A stretch of DNA of 64,000 nucleotides from Paracyclopina nana (Eukaryota; Arthropoda; Copepoda; Cyclopoida; Cyclopettidae): the NCBI GenBank assembly GCA_019096065.1, contig JAGUCH010000001.1, positions 4,774,001 to 4,838,000 of the forward strand. The letters are read 5' to 3'. The notes below the pieces were generated by a model. The model ran no database searches, had not been told where the DNA came from, and saw only the letters and a list, made by a program, of their open reading frames with translations. Below, piece by piece: positions 42,100-56,100 of the stretch. Position 1 is the stretch's first letter. Every line of letters begins with the position of its first letter. The position numbers were made by a program, and so were the translations under genes.

Positions 42100-43382
42100 A
42101 TGCGCACATCTCCGGATCGTGGTGCAGTTATGCCATCTTATCCTAATTTATCTGGGGGCGAAATGAATCGGCCTTGGAGTACCAGGGATTACGAGGAGCA
42201 AATTATGGAAGAGCGGCTCCTGCTTGGCCAAGGCGTCAGCGGCTTAGCCGAATTACCAGCACAGCTGAGGTGAGTTAGGACGATAATAGAAAACTATCCT
42301 TCTTCCTCCTTCTTTTGTTGCGTTCTTGAGTCTTTTCATTTCTTGGCAATAATGTGCCTTAAGCCAACCTCGTTATGAGCGAACTTCCTGGAGGTTTAAA
42401 CGAGCCTCACCCGAACTGTGTGGCTTTCCAAAACGTCACCCGTGAAATTAAAGGGCGCAGTGGGTGAAATGAGTTACCTAACATCCTGTTACTTTGCTCT
42501 GTCGCTGGCCTTCACATCTGTCTGTATTCTTCTTGTAATGATGATCAAGGCGAAAACTTAGCTGTAAAACTATTGTTGGCGGCAACTAGCTCGTGATGAA
42601 AGCCTTTTTCCGAGCCCAATATTTTTTGTGCCAACTTTTTATCCTCCTCAGGAATTTCCTAGCCTATAATATCAAAGCCGAGCCTGTAGTGAACCGTCAA
42701 CAAGTGGAGTTTCAGAAAGTTGCTGTCTGCTATTCTCATGCAAAAAAAAGAAGCTTATGGTTTCCTTCTGGCCTCGAGCATTTTCTCATTCTAGATGGAT
42801 GAAGAAGGCTGCTAATTTTGGCCTCTGTTGCCACAAAGTTTTAAAGTGCTGAACTACATCTAATGCACTTTCATTGTTTCTCTACTTGGCTAGGGGCATT
42901 TTTGAGCCGCTCACAAACTGTCATATTATTAACTTGGGTGCTTCAGAGTGGAGTGCATTTTTAGCAGTAGCTTGATATGCATTAAATTGTTGCAGGTATG
43001 TCTGTAGCTGACAAACTTCTTACCGATTCGACTTTTAATCCTCTCGTCCTCTCCTCATAATAGAAGTAGTGTTGCAAAGCCTTTATTTTGCCTTAAAGGC
43101 TGGCCTTTTGGCAAAACTATTACTGCCTCGGTAGATCCTCTGTCTCTCTCTTTTCTTCTCTTTCAAGCTTGTGTCATAATAATCTTGCTTTTACTTTTTA
43201 GGCTTCTATTCAGTGTTAGTGTGTTGGCATCTGGAGAACAACTGACTCGTTTCTTCTCGAAAAAGCACAACACGGAAACTGCGGCTTCGAAGGACATGCT
43301 TTCACCATGTGGACATGGACCGAGCCATCTTTTGCCGCTCACCACCCAGCAGCCTCTCTCCATCCTTCGCGTCTCAAGGTAA
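42100..43382 (+). CDS. Small gene of unknown function, two supported exons
   Basis: Exon one (42,100-42,269) has an ATG 17 bases after a good acceptor (TTTCATTGCAG), so an upstream non-coding exon is likely; it ends in the strong donor GTGAGT. Exon two (43,202-43,378) starts after TTTTTAG in matching phase and ends AAG|GTAAGT, a strong donor. If that donor is not used, the frame stops at TAA 43,380-43,382 and the protein has 116 residues; otherwise more exons follow, and an AATAAA at 44,124-44,129 marks a plausible end. No signal peptide, membrane segment or domain is recognised. Confidence 0.5.
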
Positions 43383-44506
43383 GTGAAAATTTGGTTATTC
43401 CTTGGTCTTTTGGTCAAATGGATACTTGGCTTATGATGGTGCATTTACAAAAATGTCAGACTTATTTGACAATGGTTCAACGTCAAATAATTGCTACTTC
43501 TTAGTAGTCTCCCAAGATAAGCTGCTGATATGTTACAGTTTTCTTAAACTATTTTCGATCTTAGATAAATTAGCTTTTTAAATGTGATGGCTTTAAAGAA
43601 TTCTTTTTTGTATAAAGGGGCAAATTTGAGTTGGTCTGTTTTTCGGCCAACCCGTTGCATGGACCTAGTTATGAGCCTTGAGCCATCAGAGAGCGTCTGA
43701 ACGGATAGTTGTGGAAAAAGTTAACGCATACTCAGTGCGAGGTCAGCTTCATGTGGCAAATAAACACACAGTTGTTGCTTCTTTTGAGCCTAAAATATCT
43801 GGCTTTTAAGTCATCCAATAGCAATCAAGTTGTTCAAACATGGGATGATTACAAGGACAAACGACAGCCAAAACAAATCGTACAAAAACCTTCCTTTCTT
43901 GCTGGTTTATTTTTGTGCATAGTTATTCATATTTTCTCCGCGCCTGTCGAATTGGGAATGATTTCTTTCTGAAAATATGTCCAATCTCAATTCAACTGCT
44001 AAAGAGCAATCACACTTGGTGCTTGAAACAATAGTCCTGTAGTATTCAGACTTGGGTTTTAAAGCACGCGTGTTTACTTCTTTTTCGACGGTAGTTGTAG
44101 CTTAGATTGTTTTGTAATACGTCAATAAAGTGCACTAGTTGAGCATCAGCTCATACTCGCATACCCAAGGTCCTTGAAGTGTTTGTGAGCAAACATTGGA
44201 CCCTCTTGAGCCTCAACATCTCTTGAAAACCGTCGATGAGACCTGGACAAACATTTGAGCGATTGCTTTCATTTTCCCTTGAAGGTCATCCTTCACTTGA
44301 TCTCAAGGCCTAAATAAATCAATTTCACCTCTTGAGTATGCAATCCTGTCCACTCTAGATTTCGATGAGAGGCCATGATTGAAGCTAGAAATGAATTAGG
44401 AAAATAGAAATATTTTATTTAACGATTGGATGTAGGCTCAACAACAAACAACTGCGCGTAGCAAACGCAACTTAGAAATGCCCTTTCAATGTAGCACACA
44501 ATTTCC
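43383..44506. other. Region between convergent gene ends
   Basis: It has AATAAA (44,124-44,129, plus) for the gene at 42,100. A further exon of that gene may lie after an acceptor near 44,039, but this is weak. Confidence 0.4.
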
Positions 44507-44970
44507 TTAAGCGTAATCAAGTTTTCCAAATTCCACCAAATTGTAGAATGCCTCAGCCTGGTCACAAGGTAGCGAATCTTGAGGGTAATTGCAAACCAAA
44601 AGCTGCTGGTCGAACATGGTTCCGTTTCCACAAATGAAAGACCATTGTGCTGTTTCAGTTACGGAGCCGAAGTCATCGTACACCGGCCAGCAGATGTGAA
44701 AGACCTTAAAGTAAAAGGGGCCGTTGTTGGTCTCTCATGCGCGCTGCTAAATTGTACTACAGCTTATAATCGTACCTGGCAATTGTTGGCTACATCCGCA
44801 TAATATCCATATTCGCGACCTTGACACGAGAAAGTAGTTTTTAATGGGGCGTCAAGAAATGTTTCAGCGTCGGCTGCAAACAAGTACGATTGATCGGTAG
44901 GGCTTCTTTGAGCCACTATGTAAGCGACTGACATGGCGAAAATCACTGCGATTTGCTGCTGAAGACCCAT
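44507..44970 (-). CDS. Compact secreted CPAP1 chitin-binding protein
   Basis: Exons 44776-44970 and 44507-44704 give 130 residues. A signal peptide (MGLQQQIAVIFAMSVAYIVA, cut near QRSP) precedes one CPAP1-type chitin-binding domain: GYYADVANNCQ, then VFHIC, with six cysteines spaced C-x14-C-x5-C-x19-C-x12-C-x8-C. There is almost nothing beyond the domain, so it is a minimal extracellular chitin binder, probably of cuticle or another chitin-bearing lining. The single intron (phase 0) falls between CQ and V, the same place as in the long CPAP1 gene at 18,709/19,746, which supports common descent. The start is the first ATG after a good TATA and initiator. Confidence 0.9.
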
Positions 44971-44977
44971 CTTGAAA

Positions 44978-45016
44978 CACTGATGTCGAAAAGGAAGGAT
45001 TGCGCTGCCTTTTATA
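44978..45016 (-). promoter_or_regulatory. TATA box and initiator of the compact CPAP1 gene
   Basis: On the minus strand, TATAAAAGG (45,016-45,008) is followed by TCAGTG (44,983-44,978), the arthropod initiator form; the likely start A is at 44,981, about 35 bases from the first T of the TATA and 11 bases before the ATG. Spacing is slightly long but acceptable. Confidence 0.6.
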
Positions 45017-47151
45017 GAATCGACGACCTGAACGTTGCTGCCGCTTTCGGAAACAATGTTCGCGTGTCGCATCTTCTCGGTTGAGGATGTTTAAGGCTAT
45101 TTTCAGTGGGAACTGATTTTGCTGCAGCGCAATGTTGGCACTAAGCTTAATGCCTCCTAAGAACCAACTCCTCATGCTTGGGTTAGTTGAGTTAATCGAA
45201 TTAATGCCAATTTTAATTACTGTTTGGTAACCCTTTTCTTGCAAGTAGAACTTTACGTGAAACGCCTATCGTACAAGGGTATGGATCTCATGTCAAATTT
45301 TTTTGAATTGTTTAATCCTAGTATCAGCTTAGTTGTATTTTTAGCGCCTAAGGAAATTGCCTGAACTTCCCACATTCTACAAATTCGATGCTCAAAGCGT
45401 TTAGTTAAGAAGGTGCAATAAACGCCCTATTGACGGTGGAAGATGTTCCTTACTGTGGCACCGTGGGACTTTTCTCGCTGATTCGGTTAGGGCCTTCCAT
45501 GAATAAAAATTATCGTAGTTTGAGCTAATATGACTAGTTGAAGTACAACCATTTTTGGGTGATGCTCATATACGCTTATCAGTATTCGTTTCATGACTCA
45601 AAATTAGGCAAAGGATGCGGATCAATTCTTATTACCCCTGTGTGATGTGGCTTGCGCGCTGCCCTTTGAATTTTGACATTCCCAACCTGAGGTAACTATG
45701 CTCACTCGGGGTCACGTGCATTAAGCCACCAAATGGAACTTGGCATATAATTGGCACAACGATGACAAGACAAGACAATTAGGCTTTTTTGGCAAATCGT
45801 AGTCAGGTTAATTTCTTGAGTAGACTTAAGAAATGTGCTGAACAATTGTTAGGTTATTATTAGCCACGAAAGACAATTTAATCAATTAGATGCCGATATT
45901 TTATCGCATTGTCTGCCATTTGACTGAAGTCAGTTTACAAGTGATACTTTAAAGTGAACCAAAGTTTTGAATTGGTCTCTGGACTCGTGCGCTTTTCCGT
46001 TTCCGGCTAATTTATTTATCTCAATTGCAGTCAAAATAGATTTGAATTGAAGCGTTTGGATTTTTAGTGTGTCATTTGCCGCTGAAAGTTCGAATTTTGC
46101 TCGATATTTAGACAAATATGCTCAAAATACTTAATTGTAGATTTATTCAGATTCTTTTGTTGGCTTAGACGCTGAAAAAATAAAAATTTTGCAACTTGAG
46201 ATCAATGAAAAAGTCCAAGCAAGCAATTTGCACCCTCAAAATACCCAGTCGCCACCTAGCAGATTGGGTTGTCGTTGCCCTATTGGCAGTGATACCAAGC
46301 GCAGCTGAAATCGACAGTCGAGAAATATATGATTTGTGGAAGAGTTCACTTCCTTGGGTTCATTTTAAAAGGGCTTAGGATGTCCTGGGGGGTGATGCAC
46401 ACATTTTTTTCCTGGTCTCTGGTTTGTTATTTTTCGCTAAAAGAATCCGCCAATGCTGTGGGTTATTTCTAAGGAATTTTTATTGCCCATCTTTATAAAG
46501 GTCAGGATGTGCAAATTGCTCGAAAGACGGCTCGAATTTGCGTGAAGGCATCTCAAAACTGACCGTTTCCTTCCCTTGATGCTTGTATCGCAAAAATAAT
46601 GGGTTTGATGAAGATGGTCAAGTGGGCGGACGACAGCTACGGCGCCAAAAGTAAATGGTTGTGGGGAAAATTTACATTATCGAGCATCCTTGAATGGATG
46701 GTATTTTTTTTTTGCAAAGTTTGGGCAACAACATTTTGCTATCCTTTAAGGAAGCGAGATAATGTCTCATAAAGCAGACGGTTTCGTTGTTGCTCATTTT
46801 CGTAATATTCTGCACCACCATAATGAAAAAAGCGCGTGGATGTGAGTGTGTACACGCATTCGGTCTCGTAATTTTTATGCTAACGCTTTTCCAGATTGTT
46901 GTTGCTTAGCCTTGAGAAATTGTGCTTTTTGCCAAGGCTTTTATATCTGTAATGCCTTGGCATGCAGATGAAAGAGATTGTCGATGTTTAGATAAGTGTC
47001 AATAACTGGCTTAAGAACGGCCTGCATAGTGCAAGTTGCGTGATTTTCTAAGTCATGTTCCGTTGATTAGTGGTGCTTTTGAATTGTATTTACGTATTTA
47101 TCAATGGCTGAAATAAACATATTTATAAGAAAATATCATTGTATAAGTGAT
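44984..47151. other. AT-rich intergenic DNA
   Basis: No supported gene apart from the promoter just described. A 57-codon frame at 46,205-46,378 is listed separately as a weak candidate. Confidence 0.45.
46205..46378 (+). CDS. Weak small ORF with signal-peptide-like stretch
   Basis: ATG-initiated frame of 57 codons with a basic start, a hydrophobic run WVVVALLAVIPSAA and a short polar tail. It could be a small secreted peptide or chance; there is no supporting splice or promoter signal. Confidence 0.15.
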   Translation: MKKSKQAICTLKIPSRHLADWVVVALLAVIPSAAEIDSREIYDLWKSSLPWVHFKRA

Positions 47152-50100
47152 TTACAATTGGCAAGTGATCCCTCTATAACACAATGGATCCGCGTCGGCA
47201 TTATACTTGGAAATGTCAATGTATTTGTCGGCTGGTGGACTTCCAGTGTTCAAGTCAATTATAGAGATGTTGTCTTGCCCATCCACCATGACATGATTCA
47301 TGGCATTGATGGTTTCTATGACATAAGTAATGTCTCCTGTGTACCTCATTCCAATAGATTGTTTCTTAACGGTGGTCATCTCTGGAACTGTGTATACTAC
47401 AAATTTGGGTCCTGTCAAGACTGCTGAAAAGCCTGTTCCTGAGCAAGTTGCTGTCAGAGTGTAAGCCTTGCCAGGTAAATCGATGCTTAGGTCAGCAAAG
47501 CTGGATGTGAATGCTGAAAACAAGCATGAAATTGTTCATTGCTCAATATACTTTTTATCTCTGTCTTACTTGGAGAATTTAGAGCTTTTGTTGTTGCTCC
47601 TCCTAACGTTCCTGAAGCCTCGCCTCCCAACGTCAGTTCGCATGAAATGTCAGTGGGGATGGTAGTGCCTACAGTGACCATCTGGTCGAGTGCTGCATCC
47701 CAAAGCAGGACACTTGCCGGGAACTTTTCAGCCATGGCTAGAACATCCGGATAGGTTTCAAACTTTATATCCAATGGCCTGGGGCCCACATTGACTCCTC
47801 CGACTCGATATGGTGTCAATGTTGAGGCAGGATTGCCTTCTGAGTTGTATACCGTAAAATTCAGAACGTGATCTCCTGATTTTGTCAGTCCAAATGTAAA
47901 TGTGCAGATGCCATCAGAATCGAACTCGCATTCAGAAGCGGTACCACTGAAGCGTATGTCACCTCCAGTTGGTCCTTCAACAATTTCTACTCCCACTGTC
48001 CATGGTGCAATTGTACTGGGGAAGGTAACTGTGGCCCCATCGATGTCAGTCAAGAAAAAGTCAAATGACATGAGCTCCATTTCCAACATTGATGTTGTCA
48101 TTCTCAAGAGTCCTTGCCCTGCAAGGCGTATATTTTTTGGAACGCTCACTGCTGTTTGCGTTACAGATGCCTGTAGTGCCAGTGATGCGTTTTTTTGGGA
48201 GACATCGGCAAAAGTGGGCCCACTTGTAGCTTGAGTTTGAGTCTCATCAATTGGTGTTGGCTGCACAGGAGGTGGCAAGGGCTCCTCAACTGTTGATGTG
48301 GTTGTTACACTGATGCCCAGACTCGGATCACTTGCCAGTCCTGACATCACCTTACTGATGACCTTACTAGCCGAGCTGAGAACATCGGCGTAGCTGTTCG
48401 TGGCTTGAGTTCCGTTATCATTTGGATCGATTGTCGTTGACATCGGAGGTCCAACCTCAATAGTCATTTCGAAATTAGTTGCTGTTCCTGTAGCTCTCTT
48501 CCTTCTAGAGTTTTCTCTGACAATATTTGCAATCCTAATACGGCTATAGAGAGAAAAGTTGCGTTATTTTAGACCTTATCTGCATTTATAGTGACATTTG
48601 TCTTACCTGGGATCAATGCCTAGTAGGTTGGCAATGTTTGACACGGGGTTTACATCGAAAAAGTCTGCATTACTGACTGTTCCGCCGAATTTGAAAACCA
48701 CAACCGGTTGCATTTTGACATCAACAATTCCATTGTTGCTGCCACTGATTGCTACATACAGATGCCCTGTTCTGGGATCGTAAAAGTTCTCGCCATGAGT
48801 GGCTGTTGAAGGATCCGGAATGTATGAATCAGCTGGAGGAGCAAGGTCGTATCTGCCAGCGTTCGTTATTCCATTGTTGGCCTCAACAAAGATGCCGTTA
48901 ACAAAAACGTCATATCTCTGTCGCTTCGGGTACCAGAATTTGACCACGACCACTTCTTCATCTGTCGAGTGGAGCAAGTGGTACCGAATGTACTGAGGTG
49001 GAGTTGATGTCATCATCACCTCAAAAGTATGGCCAATTGCAGCCATCAAGTGGAAGGTTGATAGCCTCTCTTGGCACGTATAACCAAAGCACCATCCATG
49101 ATCTTGTGGTCCGTTTACCAAATCGATGAATTTGTTATCCGAAACCACTGCGATTGGGCTCAGTCTGCGAATTTCATTGTCAACATCCATGGATTCAAGA
49201 ACAAGCAGTCGGTGCTTGAGTCCAGTACAATAGATAGCGTTGTTCCATCCCATCTGCTTAGTACACTAAAGTAAAAAGAGAGGTGAAGTAAAATCCTGGG
49301 TGAATTCGTAATTTTGTATACTCACTGTGTTATCTTGAATCACTCCAATATTTGGTGCAACTTGTGAAAATGGGAGCTTGGATCCGGTAACAGAAGTTAC
49401 CAATGGCTTAGGCACTCTGTAATATCCAGTACCATAACTTTGATCTCCATCCCATTGATAGGAAGCGTCTGGTATAATAGTCGATTCCACTCCTGTTCCG
49501 GTGATTGTTCCGTCCAAATCGATCAAAAGTGTCTTTTTCAACGCGTCACAAGGCATGTCCACGCAATCTGAAGGGTTTACTTCTTTCAAAGAAGGGAAAT
49601 CATACCAAACTTTAAAGTTGTCTGCAACATCAATAAATTTTGTGCCATTGGCGATGATTGGCATGACCATGTCTGCATAATCTGGATGGGTTCGAATAGC
49701 AAAGTTGTTTTTGCCGCATTTTGCACCATAGTTAGCAAACGTCAAGTTGGTGATGTACATTGTGCCCCTGATCGTGTTATAGTTCATAGGGAAATGCCAA
49801 GGCTTTCCAAAGCCTACTCCACCTGAGCCAAAGATAGGAAAAAGTATGCCAACATTACGAACGCTACCACCATGATTCCAGTTTTGTGGCATCTCGTTTG
49901 CTGTAATGGGTGGCGGTGACGAGCAATCGAAATTGGCCGTAGTTCCAACAAACAGAGAGTTTTCAATTTTAAAGTACCCTTCTTTCCATGCATGACTTTT
50001 TGATGGTGGAGAAAATCCGAATGGAAGAACACCATTCGTGGTATCTAACACTATTGATCCACTGACTTCGACGTCGTCCATGGTGTGCAAGTAAAATCCA

Positions 50101-53100
50101 TAGTCGTAGACTTTCCATATCAAGAAGTTATTGAAAGCTCCACACTTTGATCCATAATTGTGAGATCTTATAGCTTTAACTCTGACGCCATGCATTGTGC
50201 CGTGAACTTCATTTCCTGTCCAGGGCGCTGCAGAATCAGCCCAGTCTCCAGTTGGGTCGCAGGGCTCGCCTTCTGTTTCGATACCACCTCTCTCGCATCC
50301 GGCTGCGACGTTGCCAATGAATTCTAGGAGCTTGGCTTCGTTTATGTCAAAGCATGAGTTGAACTCAAAGTTGTGCGGCTGTTTGAGGTGGATGCCCTCA
50401 AAAATGACGTATGCCACCAGATTGTTATGCCACGTGTTATTCTTTCCCTCATCAACCATGCCCTTGCCAAAGGCTCTATAAGCAACATTTTCCTAAGGGT
50501 CGAAGAGTGTAAGTATCTCGTTTATGTAGCCAGTACTTAAAGGTAGCTTACCTCTAATACTAGTTGCTCAGTGCCAAACACTCCTAGGGCAGCATTGTAG
50601 TTGTAGTTGAAGGAACATTTTTTCACATGGGACATGCTTCCGGATTCTCCAGTATTCAGGAAAGCTAGAGCGTATCTAGGATCATAGTTCTCAACAAATC
50701 CTCGTTGGCCACAGTTGACAAACTCGACATTGTCTAATCTTGCTTCTCCAGTATAGACAACTCCATCTCTTACGAATGTTCCTACTATGACCCTACATCC
50801 GAATTCATCCAATATTTGATCGGGATAGGGAGCTCCGACAATTTTAATGCGGCGGGACAACAATCCCACCTCTGCAGCCATGGTAATTACCTTTCCATCA
50901 ATTGTATACGTGTTCGAGGAGTGATCATGCTTTAGAGACTCGACAGTTGTAATTGCGAGGCCATTTTGAGATATGGCTGCTATAGTTAGTCTTTCAGCTT
51001 CGCTTGCTACGAAACTTGAAGTTGAAACAATTATCTTTGCCCCAACTTTCCAGTCTACTGCTTCCTTGAGAGTGATAGTTTTCGACCCTTTGACTGCTGT
51101 TGCTCCTAATTTTGTCCAAGCTTTGGTTGTCTCTTTTGAAGAAAGCTTGAGTCTGCCAAAAACTCCAATTGCCTTTGCACCCATTATGGGGCCTTCAGGA
51201 AGAGGGAAGTCATTGCTGAGAGGATCACCCAAAAGATTAATTGTGATTGAGTGCTTGAAGTCGTGATCTGAACCATCAGTGTTGCTTCCTGCAATGAGCT
51301 GTCCTCCATGGAGGAAAATGTGAGTGCAGTTTATGACATGGTCCATAGTGTCTGACAGCTCAAGTGTGGCAAAATCATAGATTGTTATGACTCCTAGCTC
51401 TGGTAATGGCTCATCAACGATCAGGTATACTTGGCCTGGTAGGTCCAAATTTTGGCCAGTTGTGGGTCTGCGTAAAAATCATTATTCATTTTAAAAGCCC
51501 TAAAAAAGGCTAGCCTTACTTGAGGATGCCTAGTGTTGTCCATGTATTAGAATCTGACCATAGGAAAACAACGTCAGGCCTCCCTATGGGGAAATCTGGT
51601 GGAGGGGGAGGCAAGCAGTCGAGAAATAAGCACCTGAAAATGTCTAGATTCGATCTTCTCTCATCTGGTTGCGGGCTTGAAATTGAGAAGCTCGTGAGGC
51701 CCAATCCTCTCTTCCTTCTTACAGCTGCAGATAAAAGAATCATTGGTAATTAAACGGAATATTTCTTCCTTTTTTTGACTGCTCACTTGTTTTTCCGGAA
51801 AGGACGTATGTCAGAGTTAATGTGTCGTTGTCAAAATTGAATTCGCCATTCAATGACGTTTCATCTGGGATGGTAGTCAAAGATTCATATAGGAAAACAG
51901 GTTGGCTGTTAGGAACCACTCCTATCATGTCAGGCTTTTGATTAAATGTGTGCTGTATCAACATGTAGTTTCCAGGATTCTCAAGGTTCCACGCAGATAA
52001 CTCATATGACATATTTGTCATGTCAGTATGGTTGTTCCATTCAAGATGGATGATCGTGCCCAAAGGGAACAGTCCGTTCCAGCCGGCTTTGTGAGTAATA
52101 TCTTTCTTTCGCCATTCAAGGTGTTCTGATCCATATTCAGTTGTCACAATCACGTCGTTGTACAACAGAGATGCAGGAAGTGGCTTGTTAAATGAAACCC
52201 TTCCAAAGGATACAGCGGGGTCGCATATTGCACCAGTTATGTTGTTACCAGAAAAGTCAGTTCCAGAATCGGCTGCACATTCTGGCGGGTAAATATCTGC
52301 CTTTGGAATGACTGTGGCGCCAGGAGTTCCTGTCAAGGATCCGTCTACATCATTGAAGGATCCAGAGTGCAACCATCTCCAAACAACCTTATTTGGACTG
52401 TTGACAAATGTCAATCCTTCCGTTTGTACAGGAAAGGAAGCTGTCAACGCGGTACATTGAGAGCATGTTCCAAGCGAATAGCAGGTTGGCCGGTCAAAAT
52501 TGAAAAACTTTGTCCCGTTCACATTTGAGTTCCAAAGCTTGGGTCCAATGATGCCCTCATGGGTGCAGTAGTTCGGGTCCTCGTCATCCATGCTAATATC
52601 AGAATGCCCAACTACCATGCCACCAAACACTCCTGGCCCATTTGGACCGTAGCCTCCGTCCACCTCGACAAACTCCATGCCTGCTTTTTCATTGTCCAAC
52701 ATGATGAAGTCATGGAATTGGACAGGTCCACTGAAGACAACCTCAGCTCCCCTTTCACATCTCCATGCCTTGAGCCGTTCGAACTTTGCTGGTACATCGT
52801 TCTCTCCATCGCAGTAGCCCTTTTCTTTGGTACCATCCTTAGGAAAGTATCCGGCCATTGAAAAGATCCAAAGTCCATACCAACCAAAAGTGTGTGCGCT
52901 GTTGTCTCTAAAAATGTCTGCAACAGAGCTAGCTTGTTATGGGTTAGTCTTCATGAAAAAAAATCGATTACCCAAAGGTACATTATTGGAGCAATAAGAT
53001 GTTGTTTCCGAGGGCCCATCTGGATTCCTTTGAATTCTATACCAGAATCCAAAGTGTGTGCCGCCTGCTGCTGCATTTTCGTAGATTTGATTGTTGGGAT

Positions 53101-56100
53101 TCACCACCCAAAAGGCTGCAGGAGTGACATCAGGGTTGAGCAAGCTAGACGATTGTTTCGTGTAGACTGCCAAATTTCTCCGTACAACATTTCCTTCCTC
53201 TATACCATCTTCAATGAAAAAGCTGAGACCTTTGATATCAAAGGTAACAATTTTTTCGGCTAGAACTCCAGTAATGCCATGGATGGTCATAGCTCGATTA
53301 AAAGAGTTGTGGATGCCGCAACCTCTTGCGTAAGACCCGGTGACATTACCAAGCAAGTGAAAGTGAATTGGGTATCTTCCCACCCTGAAAGCCTGTCCAA
53401 CCCAAAAAAACTCTACATAGCTGAGATGAATATTTGCTTCAAACATGTTTGGATTCTTGGCATTGAATAGTGTAACAGCTCCAAACTCGTCACTACCCAA
53501 CTCCTCTCCGAATTTTCCATTGAAGCAACTTTGAGTTGCAAACTGATTAGAATCAAAAGATTTCTTGCAAGCAGGAATCACTTCCAAAAACTCTTCGTGA
53601 ATGGACCCCAAAATTTTGACGTTCCTAATGCAACGAACATACTCTTAGCTCATGAAGTGTTCCAATTAAAGGTGAAAAATACCTCGTGAGTCTTCCAATT
53701 TCGGCTCTGGTTTCAACTGTCTCCCCATCAAAGTCTTGTGCTATAGAAATATGTTTGTAAGTCAAAGGTTGGTCTAGCTCTAAGGATTTTCCATCTGGAA
53801 GCACCGCTTTAATTTTCCTCTTCTCATTTTGCTCCATACTGTGCCGATGGCTCGTTGAAGGAATAACAATTTCATCACCAACCTGCCAATCGGATACGTT
53901 AAGCACGGTTCTCACTATGGTTGCACCTGCTTCAGCTGTTTCTGACAAATGAGTCCAAGTGTTAACCACAGGGCTGCCATGTAAATCAAGGGTACCCTTT
54001 CTCACTCCCAGAACTTTGCAACCATAAATGGGCAGTTCAATGCATCGAGTATGGCCATGAAGCATTATTGATGCCTCATTCAAGTAAGGCTCATCTTCAG
54101 TGCCGATTTCCAAGACGCCATCATTGAGAATCAGAATGTACTCAGAGTTTAGCTGCAGGCCATCAGCGTCTCTGTCAAACGTCAACTTTCCTCCGTTTAT
54201 CAGCAAAAAGGTGAGCTTTGGTGTTGTCACATCAAGAACAATTTCCTGTCCAGCCTCAATAACTATAAACTCTCCTTCTAACGGAACTCCTAATCCGCCC
54301 CAAGTCCATATACTTGACCATCTGTCAATGTATTTGAAGGTAACAGATCCGTCATTGGGCAGAGCAGCTTTCCCTTTACCTGGGACAGTTACATCAACAG
54401 GATACGTTCCAGAACCGGTATGAGCTTCCGTATCGCATTGGATTTCTGTTGTAGACTCGCTAACGATAACACAGGCCGAGCCATCTATTGCCACTTCATT
54501 CCCAGAGGCTTCAAACCCAGTTCCTGTAATGGTTATGCGAGTTCCACCCCCAGACCCCCCTGAATTGGGCATCACAGTTGTTACGGAAGGAGTGAGTGCT
54601 GCTTGATATGTGAACTTGGTTGTTGAAGTTATTGTTGCTTCACCCAACGTTAAGACAACGTCGCACGCGTTTGATGCATCGGTTGTGTTGTCTGCAGGTG
54701 TAATGCACGTGATCAAGGTGCCTGTGGTTTCAACCATAATGCATGGGGAGTCGCACACTGTAACTGTTGCATTGGCAGCAAAGCCTACACCAGTAATTGA
54801 TAAAGTAGATCCGCCACCCTTTGATCCCTCTATGGGGCTAACTGCAGTGATATCAAGATTCACTTCAAATGTGACTCCTGTGGTGTCAGCATAGCCATAC
54901 CCTCCAACTAAAACTACAACCTCATAGGTCACGCCACCAGGAATTTCTGGCAGTACAACATCAATGGAATTTTCTGCCTGAATTGTCGCGTTGATCATGT
55001 AAGGCCCCAACCAAACTGATGCGTACATTCCCAAGGGAATTGTTCCACCCAGAACAAAAGTGTCGCCAGGGTTTCCAGAAGAAGGTGTGGAAGTAGTGAC
55101 CACAGGTGTCGATGCTAAATTGTAATCATATGATGATGCAGGGAAGGTAACCCCACCGGACGTTACAGACAAGGTGGCAGCCAATGCTTCATCACCATTA
55201 TTTGATCCGGTGATACAAGAGATTGCTGTGAAACTTGCTTTAGTAACCATACAGTCTACTCCACCAATATTCACTGATGTGGCATCCATATTGTGGAAAC
55301 CAGATCCAACTATCTCGATCTCTTGTCCTCCAAATGTCGAACCAGATGATGGAGTTACTGAAGTTATTTCTCCACTGCTAGTAATCTGCGAAGCGTTTGC
55401 ATTGCTTTGGGCAGATCCGACATTTTCAATGATTACTTCCAGATTGTATGTGCCAGCTGGAACATTTGCAAAGGTGATCTCTATGGACGTGTTGGTTGCA
55501 CTTGTGATAGTGCCTGGTATGCTGGTCGAATCTGTGGCTTCCATTTGCCTAAATACTCTGTGAGAATTGATTTTTTCCAAGTGCCTGGAAATCGATTGCT
55601 CTAGAGTGCTTCTTTTGTGCCTGTTAAAAAATGCCTGGCGTTGAGCTCTTTGATTTTCATTCTCTTCAGCTTCCATTGGATCTTCCATGAAGTCGTCTTC
55701 AAAAACTATGGCAACACCCGGATGGACTTTGCGTAAGGTTCGGTCTTGCCTTGTGAAGCTCTTAAGGCTGGATTTTGCTCCACTAGACCCAGCTGATTTC
55801 CATTGAATCTCAGGTCGTATTTCCAATTGTTTGTCAAAAAACTTGCTCATTGAAAGCTGTCTTAAAGGCGTATGCTCAACTTGTCGAACAGTCAAGTGGT
55901 CATGTAGATCTATGCTCCTCTTCCTTCTGGCAACTGTTGGAGGCACCAAGCTTGCACTAATAGATGAAATAGCGTTACCAAAACCATCTCCACTTATGGT
56001 GATAGTTCCTGAGCCAGCGGCCAGGGTTGACGATGAGTCAATGCTGGCAATTGTAGGTGTAAGGCTTTGTTTGAACATATACTTAAACGTGTCCTCTAGG

